Positions 37,501-47,825 of a stretch of DNA of 64,000 nt are shown one piece after another. The DNA is from Lichenostomus cassidix (taxonomy: Eukaryota > Chordata > Aves > Passeriformes > Meliphagidae): contig CM039184.1 of the NCBI GenBank assembly GCA_008360975.2, forward strand, positions 52,852,797 to 52,916,796. Reading direction: 5' to 3'. Both the position numbers and the translations under genes were made by a program. Below the pieces are notes generated by a model that ran no database searches, was not told the DNA's origin, and was given only the letters and a program-made list of their open reading frames with translations. How positions within the stretch are numbered: the first letter of the stretch is position 1; every line of letters begins with the position of its first letter.

Positions 37501-37956
37501 ACTATGTTCAAAAAACAAGACAGAAGTTATCAGGCATATCAGAGATGAAGAGTTATGCTACTAATTAGTCCTTCCATGAGCAACACCAACCTGAAAGTGA
37601 GAGTTACAGCATCTTTCCCTCACCCCAATGTGACACAGAATACTCAATTAGGAACTATACTGCAAAACTGTACCTGCAAAAGATGAGATGTCTATTCTGC
37701 TTGGGGCCAAAAGTGGTAACAATCATCAACTCCCTAGAATTCATCAGCTGCAATCCTTCCTTCCATGGGATTCTCTTCACAAACCTCTGATGACATCATT
37801 ACATAGATTATAATGGTCTCCTCTCATAACCAGAAGGGCAAGAAACATCAAATCCAAAGAGTCAACCCCAATTAAAGTCATTCATATTACTGCCATTTGA
37901 TATTTCATAACAGGAATTATAACCATCTTCTGAACACATGTCGAGCCTGTTATGTG
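34562..37956. other. Unique noncoding DNA
   Basis: No gene is supported. A perfect small hairpin lies at 35800-35820 (GCTGGCTCT, loop ATC, AGAGCCAGC). The longest frame here is 137 codons (36892-37305, plus strand). It begins at TTG rather than ATG, lacks any domain I recognise and is overlapped by a minus-strand frame, so I do not call it a gene. Confidence 0.5.
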
Positions 37957-38214
37957 AGGATTTCAGGGTAATTCAGCTTGGAAGGGATCTCAGGACATCT
38001 CTCAACCAACCTCCTGCTCAAAGCAGAGCCAACTCTGAGGACTGATTCCTGGCCTGACTCCATGTCCTTCATTATCTCCTGTCTGGCACTGGAAGCTGAT
38101 GTTAGGTGTCCCCACCTCTTCTGTGCCATCTCTTCTCCAGGCTGAACAAGCCCAGTTCCCTCAGTCTCTCCTCATAGACCAAGTGCTTCAGCCCCCCCAC
38201 CTTCTTCAAAGTAG
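37957..38214 (-). mobile_element. CR1 LINE, 5'-truncated 3' end
   Basis: Read on the minus strand, this is CR1 3' untranslated sequence. On the plus strand it shows AATTCAGCTTGGAAGGGATC, CAACCAACCTCCTGCTCAAA, TCTTCTCCAGGCTGAACAAG and CCCAGTTCCCTCAGTCTCTC, each a familiar reverse complement of the CR1 consensus. About 258 bp remain. The typical ATTCTRTG tail at the left end is degraded. Confidence 0.9.
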
Positions 38215-38426
38215 TTGAGTATTAGCTTATAGATAGAAATAGAGCACATCACAAATTCCTGCATTCATCCAGTAACAACTTATGGAAGAAAGACAACAGA
38301 AAGGTTAGAAATAAGGTAAGATAATTTTTTTTATATTGGCAATATGATCTACACTGGTGCAGTTAAATACCAAACTGCTATACTGAAAAATATTGCTATA
38401 GAATCTCATATAGGAGATAATTCACA

Positions 38427-38535
38427 AAATCACAGGAAAAGTCAGATTGGAAGGAGACAATCTAGTCCAACTTCTGCCCGAAAGCAAGGTCAGCTGTAAA
38501 GTCAGGGTTTTAATTCTTCAGTCAGCTATTATCAT
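38427..38535 (-). mobile_element. CR1 LINE 3' fragment
   Basis: A second short CR1 tail in the same orientation lies about 210 bp beyond the previous one: AAATCACAGGAAAAGTCAGA, TTGGAAGGAGACAATCTAGT, CCAACTTCTGCC on the plus strand. It fades into unrecognised sequence after about 38510. It is more likely a separate insertion than a continuation, because it begins again with the CR1 3' terminus. Confidence 0.7.
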
Positions 38536-39130
38536 GGGCAGCAGATGAAGAATTCAACCTCATTTTAAAACATTCCATTTCTTGCTAACTCACATTTCAT
38601 TATAGGATTCTAAGGAACGAAAATATCTCATTATGAACACGGGAATTATAAGGCAAGAGGGAGGGGTAGCCATCTGTACTAGAATACACTGCTCCTGTTT
38701 ACATTCTCCCATCAGTTTGTTTACAGTGAACCCTCCTGAACCTCTCCTTGTTAGATAGGATGCCTTCCCTTTGTGTTAAGCAGGCTTATGCTTAAAGTCA
38801 GAATGAGCAGATGGAAAGAAAACTTTTAACAACAAGAGTGCTCCTCCATTGTACTTATGATAACAAAACAGTACAAAGTGTCAGCAGTAGGCAGAATCTC
38901 CTGCCATCTACAATATTAGGTATATTTCTGGTTTTCTTCAATCCAGAGTAGGCTGTTTCTGAGCAACTTGAAACATGCAGAAAATTATTTTTAAAAAGCC
39001 TAGTCAACTGAGGACAAAATTCAAAGGAAGTCTTTCATTCCATGTCCTATCCTTTTGTGTATGATAAACACAAAAGAAGCAGTCAAGCTACAGCCTTGGT
39101 TCAGAGGCAGTGCACAAGTACAATCCATTT
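38536..39130. other. Unique noncoding DNA
   Basis: AT-rich sequence with no recognised feature. Confidence 0.5.
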
Positions 39131-40274
39131 ATGTCTCCACTTGCTGTTTTGCAGTCAGGGCACCTCAGGCACAGGCAGGAAGGGAAACAAATGCCTCAAA
39201 CAGGCAATTAGAACTTGCTTCTAGCCAAACTCCTCAGCACTGAATTCAGACACAGCAGCTTGCACAGCAGTTTCTGGACCCTGCTTTTAGATCTTCCTGA
39301 ACCCCTGGCATTGCTGGAGGTCTACTGGGTACTCCAAGGGGCATCAAGGTTCCTGCTGCTGCTCCAAGGTAAGGATAGCTACAGGAGACTGAAGTCTCTA
39401 GCAAAGCTCTAGCAGCTCCTAACAAGATCTCACAGCTGCTCTTAGTCAAAGGGCATTCTAGCCCTAACCAGGATATTAGGACAGGTCAGGCACCCTTTTG
39501 GCAGGAGCTACAGAGAGGCATAGAGTGCATTAGTTTGTGCATAAAGGGGCTAAAAAAGTCTTTATATGTGCCTAGCCAGCAGCAATGACATGACATAGGG
39601 CACAGTGACTGAAGCAAATAGTCCTGCTGTCCTGTTTGGTTACTGAGGACTGCTTGGAAGAAGCAGAATCCACTCAACAAGTGGAGGAAAATTAGCTTTG
39701 CCAACCGATTGGCCAGCCTGGGAAGGAAACCTCCAAACCAGGAGCAAGGGGGCCAGGAAGGATGGCAACAGCCAATACAGAAAGGAAATTATGAGTGGGG
39801 TTGGCAAGTAAAGTGTGCAATCTGATGTGGACAGGAAACACCTCAATCTGAGCTGAAGAGGACACCTCAAGCCTATGTAAACAAAAGAAGTGCCAAAAGC
39901 ACAGCAGATTGCACATTTGCCCATGGAATCAGTAAACTGGTGCTTCTCTGCAGTGCCGTTACACCACAGTTTGCAGCATGGGGAACAGGCAGGAGTAATT
40001 GGATGTCTGTTACAGAGCTACAACCTCATTTGGCTGGAGATGTGGGGTAGCTCACTTAAGTGCTGCAATGGGTGAACACAGGTTTATTAGGTAACCTTAT
40101 TAGGAATTGTGGATCCAGATGCATCCACCATTTGGATGGTCAGGATGGTGAGGAGGGAAAGTTGCCCTTGATAGAAAACAGCAGATGGGTGACAGCCAGC
40201 TGACAGTTTATAAGTCAGAATCTTTGGGCAGACCAAATCAGTAATATCATGAGGAAATACTGAATTTTGTGACC
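39131..40274. other. GC-richer block, possibly 5' part of the adjoining CR1
   Basis: The base composition is visibly less AT-rich than the flanks and the sequence runs directly into the CR1 at 40275. Overlapping frames of 60-95 codons occur on both strands, none with a recognisable domain. Part of this block, especially after about 40100 (GGATGGTCAGGATGGTGAGG), may be degraded upstream CR1 sequence. I cannot align it confidently. No retroviral gene motif is seen. Confidence 0.3.
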
Positions 40275-41783
40275 TTCTTCTGACACCTTTAATAAGCTTC
40301 ACAAGCACAGGTCCTGGTGGTCATGCAGACTTTGACCATTTTCCAAGGATCATTTCCTTCCAAATTCAAGAATGGTCCACTCCCATGTGCAGAAAGTCAC
40401 ACACAGGTAGCAGAGAGCTCCTGAAAATCTTGACTATAGAAAAAGAATAATAAGAGGTGGCAGAAGGGACAGTTGACCCAGGAGGAATACAGAAATATGG
40501 TCCCAGTGTGGAGTGATGGTGTTAGGTACGACAAAACCCATCTGGAGCTGAAAGCAGCAGGTAATATACAAGGGAGTCAGCCCCACTTCAGTCTCTGAGA
40601 AGGTAATGAAGCAACAAAATTGGAAGCAATTTCCAAAAATATGAAAAAAATGAGAGAGTAGTCAGTATGCATTTATTATGAATTTTTTATGTTGACTTTA
40701 GCAAGGATTTTGACTTTCTCCCATAACTTTGTCACAGACATATTGATGAAATGCAGAGTAGATTATTAGATAGTAAATAAGGTGGATTGAAAACTGGCTA
40801 AACTGGCAGGATCAAAGGGCTGTGATCTGCAGCCCAAGTCCAGCTGACACCAACCCCTAACAGTGTCCCCCTGGGGTTGATATTGGGCCAATGCTGGTTC
40901 ATTAATTACCTGGAACATGGGCCTGAGTGCACATGAACAGGAGCAGTGGCTGGTGCACCAGATGGTTGTGCTGCCATTTGAGAGCCACCACAACAAAGCC
41001 TGGACAAATGAGCCAACAGAAATGTCATGAAGAGGGAAGAGCAGAAGTCCTGTATCTAGGAAGGAATAATCCCATCCATCAGCACCGGCTGGGGGCCAAC
41101 TGGCTTGAAAGCAGCTCTGCAGAGACTGCAAAGGAGGGAATGAACAACTTGACCATGAACCAGCAATGTGTCCTTGCGGCAAAGGCAGTCAGCAGTCAGG
41201 TTTGTGTTAGGGAGAGTGTTGCCAGAAGGCTGAGAGAGGTGATCCTTCTCCTTTGCTCAGCACTGGTGAAGCTACTGAGTGTTGGGTGCAGTCCTGGAAT
41301 CCCCAGGACAAGAGAGACATGGACACAGCGGGGCAAGTCCAGTTATGGGCCATGAGGATGATCAAGGGACTGGAGCATGTCAGGTGAGGGAAAACTGAGA
41401 GCTGGGACTCTTCAACCTGGAGAAAAGAAGGCTCACATTTGATCCTGTCAGTAAAGAAGATGGAAACAGACTCTCTTCAGTGGTAGCAGCCGTAAGTTAA
41501 AATACATTAAGTTCTATTTAATCATTTAAATTAAAAAAAAAAAAAAAAGAAGAAGAAGAAGAAAGAAACTTCACATTTTCAGTGTGAAGGAGATAAAGCA
41601 TTGGAACAGGTTTCCCAGAGGGGTTGAGAGGTTGTGGAGTCTTGGCCCTTGGAGATATTCAAAATCAGATTTAACACAGCCCTGAGAAACCTGCCCTAGC
41701 TGACCCCTTCCTGGAGAAAGGGGGATGGACAATCTCCAGATATCCCTTTCCACCTCAATGAGTCTCTGGTTCTGTGATCACTC
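40275..41783 (+). mobile_element. CR1 LINE, long but internally deleted and rearranged
   Basis: Pieces of the CR1 ORF2 and 3' untranslated region occur in the right order on the plus strand. First come endonuclease-domain remnants (AGGTCCTGGTGGTCATGC at about 40309), then linker sequence (CAAGGATCATTTCCTTCC at about 40345 and CCCAGGAGGAATACAGA at about 40478). Reverse-transcriptase remnants follow (AGTCAGCCCCACTTCAGTCT at about 40575, TTTAGCAAGGATTTTGAC near 40697, and GTCCCCCTGGGG near 40865). The C-terminal region and 3' UTR run through CAACCTGGAGAAAAGAAGGC, AGATGGAAACAGACTCTCTT, GGAGATATTCAAAATCAG and GGACAATCTCCAGATATCCC. Large parts are missing between these pieces, for example after 40340 and after 40560, and frames are broken throughout. 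It is dead. Positions 41488-41568 do not match CR1. Confidence 0.9.
41488..41568. repeat. Foreign A-rich / (GAA)n segment inside the CR1
   Basis: Normal CR1 sequence runs to about CTCTTCAGTGGTAGCAG (41473-41489) and resumes near AACTTCACATTTTCAGTGTG. Between them, where CR1 normally has about 80-100 bp, lies AT-rich sequence, a 16-nt A-run (41532-41547) and (GAA)n to about 41565. This is either a replacement by microsatellite expansion or a small insertion with loss of CR1 sequence. Confidence 0.7.
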
Positions 41784-42413
41784 TGGTCACCTTCCCAAAC
41801 ACATGACCAAAGTACAGGGACCTTTCAAGACACCTTTGTGTCTTGTGTAGACTTGTGTTCACTTGATGGGAACACTCATCTGTTTTAGCTGCATTACAAG
41901 AATGCATTCATATCCATAACAGGAAAGGATCATGACCTATAAGCCCTGGAGTGCTGTAGGAACATGTGTATGCCGCACTGTGCCGGAAACATTGGGAACT
42001 GCTGATGGAGTAGATTCTTCTAGTTAAAAAGCCTAAGCAGAGACATTATAATTAGCTGTGGACTCAAAGCTATATTTGCTGGCAGTAAAACTCCCAGGAA
42101 GAATTACTCTGATTTACAGTAATTTTCCACTGAGGATTTCAAACTTCACAAAAAAATATTTTATGATTTCATAATATAACAGCAGAGATGAGAAAACTCC
42201 CCAGGAAAGTTTTCCTGTGTTGGAATATTTTTGTAATATTTTTGCATCCTTTCTCCCCTCTGATTTAGCAAATACAAGACTGTATTTGCTAACAAAAGAA
42301 CTAGGAAAACTGAAAAAATATTCTCTAGAACCAGTGATAAAAAATGGCTGTCTAATTTGCAAAATTTTTCTATTTGTCAGATTTTTTTTATTTTGCAGTT
42401 GTGAACCAGAAAT
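41784..42413. other. Unique noncoding DNA
   Basis: No gene or repeat recognised between the CR1 and the homopurine tract. Confidence 0.5.
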
Positions 42414-42583
42414 GGAGAGGAGAAGAGGGGAAGAGGGGAAGAGGGGAAAGAGGGGAAGAGGGGAAAGAGAGGAAGAGGAAGAGGAAGAGGAAGAGGAAGA
42501 GGAAGAGGAAGAGGAAGAGGAAGAGGAAGAGGAAGAGGAAGAGGAAGAGGAAGAGGAAGAGGAAGAGGAAGAGGAAGAGGAAA
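42414..42583. repeat. 170-bp uninterrupted homopurine tract, (GGAAGA)n
   Basis: Every base from 42414 to 42583 on the plus strand is A or G. The first part (to about 42470) is irregular GAGGGGAA-type sequence. From about 42471 to 42580 it is a near-perfect hexamer (GGAAGA) of about 18 units. Such runs with mirror symmetry can form intramolecular triplexes (H-DNA), which is established for long homopurine tracts. Frames across it read as Glu/Lys/Arg on one strand and Leu/Pro on the other. These are products of the repeat, not proteins. Confidence 0.97.
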
Positions 42584-45500
42584 TATCACTTTACCACTTG
42601 AGTCAAGCCCATTGACTGTGGCACCTTCAAAGAAAAGAAGAGATGAAGATTCACTCTGCTGCTCTGAATTAAACAAAAAGTAGGGATTTGAAGTTTGGAC
42701 TCCAGAATCCCAGTTAATGCCCTATGTGTTAATTTGTGGACTATGTCAGGCAAAAAAAAAAAAAAGTGAGGCATAAGTGACTTTACTATGCCTTTACAGT
42801 ATCAAGCACTAAAATAAATCAAATATATGCACATTTCAGCTTCTTAGCAGAAAATAACCATTATACTTTTTAACATTTTATGGAAAAGAGAAAAATAAGC
42901 AAAAGAGAAGCTGAATCCTAAAGGGACGTTTTTCTAAATGGAAGTTTGCTTGTTTTACCGTGGAATCCTTTTTATCACCAAGCACATTGCACAGGATGAT
43001 AACAATGTTAACAGAAGTCTTTTATAGGACAGCAAACCATTCTGTGGGATGAACTATGTTAATTTTAAGAACAAAAGAGAACAAGGCAAAATAAGAAGTA
43101 CCAACAACATCAGAAAGGTAGAACATATCATACCTGCTCATGAATCTTATAGCACATGGTGCAGTTATATGATATACATACACATGCCTGCACATATGCA
43201 CAGCCATGCCCTGCATCTCTCCTGTTCACATAGACACACCAAAGCTAGCTTTAAACTAACTGCATAATTGTTGCTGTCAGCATAATCAGAGAATCTCAGT
43301 GCAGACTGGAAGAACTACTTGGGAAATTTACTCAAGACCCATTGGTAATCCCTGCCAAGACCAACACCACCAAAGCAATACTAACAACTATATTTGAAAT
43401 AGAATATTTAAAGCTAACTTCACATATTGGCACAAGACATACTTATTCAATACTACTGAAAGATATTCTCCAACACATAATTCATCATGGACAGACAAAG
43501 AAAAGGAGCAGATTATAAAACTGACAAAGAAGCAGCAACCTTGCAAATTTATACCACTTTTACCATCACCTAAGAAACACCTATCTGCGTCTTTGTTCAA
43601 AGGGTCCCAGCACAATGTTTCAGAAGAGCAGTCTCACTTGGCTAGGAAGCAGTCACAGAGAGGGTCAGGGAGCCTGTAACACTGAAACATTCATTTCAGA
43701 CATCCTCTAGGATCCCTTCTTACTTAAACTGTTTGATCTGTCTCTGTCTCTCTCCCACATCCAGGACACTCAAAGCTCCAAATGCCATGAGGGATCCCAG
43801 GATGTGGCAAGAGCTATGAAATTCAAGCTCTTCAACTTTTCCCTCCAGAAAGGAGAGAGGTAAACGGATCGACATCTAATTGTTTCAACCACCGTGTTGT
43901 TAAATCACCAATTAGACCTCATTTCTCATCTGCTAAGTTCAACCTATTGATTTCCAGTCACACACTCTTCTTGTTTACTGTAGAGACATGCCTCCTGTCT
44001 GCCCAGAGGAAGCAGTAACTGTGCCCCATGTGTACCCCAGCAGCCCCACTCGCACAGATCTCTGCCTGTGCCGTGCCCAGATGTCCCCGTCAGAGCAGAG
44101 CATTTTATTGCAGGCATAGCTGCACACTAACAGGTCTGAAAGCTTCAGGCTGAAGTTGGCTCAGAGCAAACATCTGACTATGCAGATACTACAGTCGAAA
44201 GCAGCCCGGGGTTGTGCCTGCAGAGCTCTCTGTTTGCATTAGTTTTCTGACTTTTTCAGACTTTTCTGAGAATAATTTTACATAACAGATTAGGATGGTA
44301 CTCGGGGTAGGTACAGCTACATAACCCTCTATATGGGGTTATGTGTATAGAGGCCTCTGTACAGCATAAGTACCAAACTAAAAGCAAACTCGCCTTCAGT
44401 GCCTGCCTGTCAGCTGATCTTGGGTGAACATTATTTTTAGCACTACCTCAGTGTTCCTGATGCTAAGACACCTTCCTGAGAAAGTTTTAAAATCGTTTCC
44501 ACAAAATGTTTCAGCTTCAACAAAATGGTAATTCCTGACCAAAAAAATGTTGCATCCAGTAATGCTGAACAGTTCTACCAGTTTCTTAAAATAAGCAAAA
44601 GTAACAGTATCAGAAACAATGAACTGCAGTCATATGCATAGCAGAGGCAGGAAAAAAGGCAAAAAGTGACAATGTAGCCTACAAATTAAATTATAAAAAA
44701 GGTTTGCATTTATTGCCTGGCTATTTTATATGCTCACGAGTATAAACCTACTGTTGTTGCAAGACATTAAGTCATGTCAGCTACATACTGTACATTTTCT
44801 TGTTGCTGTGATCTGAGTCATTCTTATCTGTCTTTTCACAGTTTATATAGCTTATTGATACTACAAAATCAAATTCTTAGTAAAAGGATGGTCTGTCATT
44901 TTGTGGAAAGTAATCTATCACAAAGCTATGTTTTTGTTAGCTTATCTTCACCTATCAAATTAATCTGATTATTCCTAAGCTCCCCTAAACTATTCAGAAG
45001 GAAAAAATTCTGTTAGAATTAGGAGTTATGATTTTTATGTCATTCAAACATGCTTAACAAGACAAATCATTACAGAATTCAAATACTTTGGCAACACATA
45101 TCCCTGGCAGGGGAATGGACATTAAAATGGCAGCAAAACCAGTCTCTCATGCTCAGGAGACACCCTAGAGGGCTGTCCTGGAATGGAACTTCGGTTCTGC
45201 ATGGGCTTAAGTCAGATCAAACCAGTTGAAGGAAATAAAATTAACTAGAATGTTGGACAACAGACATTTCAGCAGTTCCTATGAAGAAATGAAAAAATTG
45301 CAAACCTACCATCACAGATAGCTGTAGAGACACAAGCTGATTAACGAAAAAATATAGCACCTGATCCTGTGTTTGGCTAGATGCTGAAAAGCGAAGTCCG
45401 TTTATTTAGAAGAACAAGATGACAAAGATACAATCTGTTTAGAACAAGAATGTAATTTTCAGTTGCATGTCCACTTTCAGCAAGTGCCGTTGCTGCAGGA

Positions 45501-45847
45501 AAAACAGAAATCGAATCACACTTGCTGCTAAATACATATTTAATTGCTTATGTTTTTTTTATATTTTGTTTTGCACCAGACTGTTTACTCTGCTCATGAT
45601 GATGTGGAATTAGTGTTGCTAAGTTTTCTGCTTCCTTTAACCAGTCTTAAAGTGCCTCCTAGTGCACGTTTAAGGCAACATCCCAGCCTAACAGCAGCAC
45701 CAGGGCTGAGCATGCAGAATCTTCTGGCAGATTTTATTTCATGTAAAAACATTTCATTATCTCCCTCCAGTCAATTTCATCAAATTTTAGGGGCTGAAGT
45801 GGATTCTGCATCTCTGGGAATGTATATTAGTAAAAGTTAATCCAGTA
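42584..45847. other. Mostly unique noncoding DNA
   Basis: No gene is seen. A hairpin with 9-bp arms lies at 44319-44344 (ACATAACCC, 8-nt loop, GGGTTATGT). A faint CR1-like tail may lie near 43286-43350 (AGAGAATCTCAGTGCAGACT) but is too degraded to call. A locally GC-rich patch with several CpGs lies at about 43995-44110 and 44195-44225. Confidence 0.45.
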
Positions 45848-46215
45848 AGACCCTGGACTGATGTAACAAAGAAGTGGAACTAGTGCTGTCTAGCCTTCCA
45901 GCCTGCACAGCTGTGACAGAGCAGGGAGAGCTGGTCAGGGAGGCTGGAGCTCTCTGGGACCAGCTCTCAGCACCAGCTCCCAGCAGGACGCTTGCAGGGA
46001 CATCAACCTAATCCAGCAGGCTGGACCCTGCCCAGGGGCCATCAGCCCCACCAAGAACATCCAGACCCCAGACCTCCCCTCCTCTACTCAGCAAGAAAGG
46101 ATGAGCCCCGTGGCTCTGTTTGGGCTGAGGAAAACAAGGCTTAAGGAGTGGATTGATCTCTCCTGAGGCTTTGGAACAGAGTGCCAGGACCTGATACCTG
46201 TCATCACAGCTGGTT
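45848..46215. other. GC-rich block of unknown origin
   Basis: A sharp change from AT-rich to GC-rich sequence of about 370 bp (for example CTGGACCCTGCCCAGGGGCC near 46021), ending as abruptly. It has no open reading frame of note and no CR1 tail. It could be a piece of an unrecognised repeat, such as an LTR or upstream CR1 segment, since a CR1 lies 530 bp away. I cannot identify it. Confidence 0.35.
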
Positions 46216-46740
46216 GCATCAAACTAAGTAGCTACAACAGCAACAGATACTGTTGAAAACTGCAGTTATTTAACCACATACAGACTTAGCATTGCACATC
46301 CTAACTGTCTGTATTTTCCTCGGGAGTGAACAAACCACCAGTGATCTGTGGCACAGTGAAGGAAAAGAGATTTTTCCTTTTCTTTTCCTTCGCTGAAGAA
46401 AAGGTATTGTTCCTTTTATTATCACAAAGATAAAGGGATGTGACTTACTTAAAATCCTGTTAAGAATTACATTAGAAAAATTTGAAATTACCTGAGCTTT
46501 TAGCTACCTGACATTTGCTTGAACCACAGACTTCTCCCTCTCTTACAAAATCCTGCACACTCAAAATGAGCTCTGCTTTTCCTTCACTAATAATCTTAAC
46601 ACTGCAGTGGTACAAAAATGCTTGTTTCTCAAATGCTTAAATATTACTCTTGATGTATAGGGATCTACCTGTCTTTTGTGATATGTTGTGATAAGTTAAT
46701 TTCTTCTGCAGAGCTTCCCTGGCAATAAATTGTGCTGCAG
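46216..46740. other. Unique noncoding DNA
   Basis: AT-rich sequence between the GC-rich block and the CR1. No feature recognised. Confidence 0.5.
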
Positions 46741-47825
46741 AAAATCACAGAATCACAGAATAAGCTGAGTTGGAAGGGACCCACAAGGATCATCAAGTCT
46801 AACTCCTGACCTTCCACAGCACCATCCCCAAGAGTCACATCATGTGCCTGAGAGCATTGTACAAACATGAACTCTGTCAGGCTTGGTGCTGTGACCACTT
46901 CCCTGGGGAGCTGTTCCAGTGCCCAACCACCCTCTGGGTGAAGAACCTTTTCCTAATAACCAACCTAAACCTCCCCTGACACAACTCCAGTCCATTCCCT
47001 TGGATCCTGTCATTGGTCACCAGAGAGAAGAGATCAGTGTCTGCCCCTCCTCTTCCCCTCTCGAGGAAGTTGTAACTGCAGTGAGGTCTCCCCTCAGTCT
47101 CCTCCAGGCTGAACAGACCAAGTGCCCTCAGCTGCTCCTCCTATGGCTTCCCCTCAAGGCCCTTCACCATCTTTGTTGTCCTCTTTTGGATGCTCTCTGA
47201 TAATGTCTTTGTTACATTGTGGGGCCCCAAACTGCACATAATATTCAAGGTGAGGCTGCCCCAGCCCAGAGCAGAGCAGGACAATCCACTCCCTTGCCCA
47301 GCTGGCAATGCTGTGCCTGATGCTCCCCAGGACACAGCTGGCCCTCCTGGCTGCCAGGGCACTGCTGACTCATGTTCAACTTTCCACTGACCAGGATACC
47401 CAGGTGCCTTTCTGCTGCACTGCTTTCCAGCATCTCCTTCCCCAGTCTGTACTTACATCCAGAGCTGCCCCATCCCAGGTACAGAATCCAGCACTTTTCC
47501 TTGTTGAACTTCACATGGTTGGTGATTGCTCACTCCTCTGATTTGTCGAGGTCTCTCTGCAGGGCCTTCCTGCCTTTGAGGAAGTCAACAGCTCCTCCCA
47601 GGTTTGTATCATCTGCAAATTTGCTCAGTGTCCCTTCCAGTCCTGAGTCCAAGTCATTCATGGAGCTCTTGAAGAGCACAGGGCTGAGGATGGAGCTCTG
47701 TGGAACCCCACCAGTGACAGGTCACCAGTCTGATGTCACCCCATTCCCTGTAACCCTTTGTGCCCAGCCTGAGAGCCAGTTGCTCACCCATCCCATGAGG
47801 TGTTTATCCAGCTGTGTGCTGGGTA
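46741..47825 (-). mobile_element. CR1 LINE, 1.1-kb 3' portion
   Basis: This is the longest uninterrupted CR1 in the window, on the minus strand. The 3' end is at the left: tandem AATCACAG units (the ATTCTGTG tail), then AGTTGGAAGGGACCCACAAG. Moving right come 3' UTR blocks (CTCCAGGCTGAACAGACCAA and TTGGGGCCCC on the coding strand). The C-terminal ORF2 region follows, with GTGAAGTTCAACAAGGAAAA, GCAAATTTGCAGATGATACA and GGGGTTCCACAGAGCTCCAT readable on the minus strand. The last two correspond to CR1 reverse-transcriptase C-terminal sequence. The element is 5'-truncated at about 47825 and has stops and frameshifts. Frames of 89 and 153 codons over it are remnants or antisense of CR1. Confidence 0.95.

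Noticed and set aside
40766..41355. 138- and 142-codon frames on opposite strands
   Set aside because: Both overlap the CR1. The minus-strand frame is antisense, and the plus-strand frame is not continuous with the reverse-transcriptase frame and starts at GTG.
42217..42676. Reading frames of 75-132 codons rich in Glu, Lys/Arg or Leu/Pro
   Set aside because: They are translations of the homopurine hexamer repeat on each strand and frame, not proteins.
43286..43400. Degraded CR1 tail
   Set aside because: Only a vague resemblance (AGAGAATCTCAGTGCAGACT), and not enough matching blocks to call.
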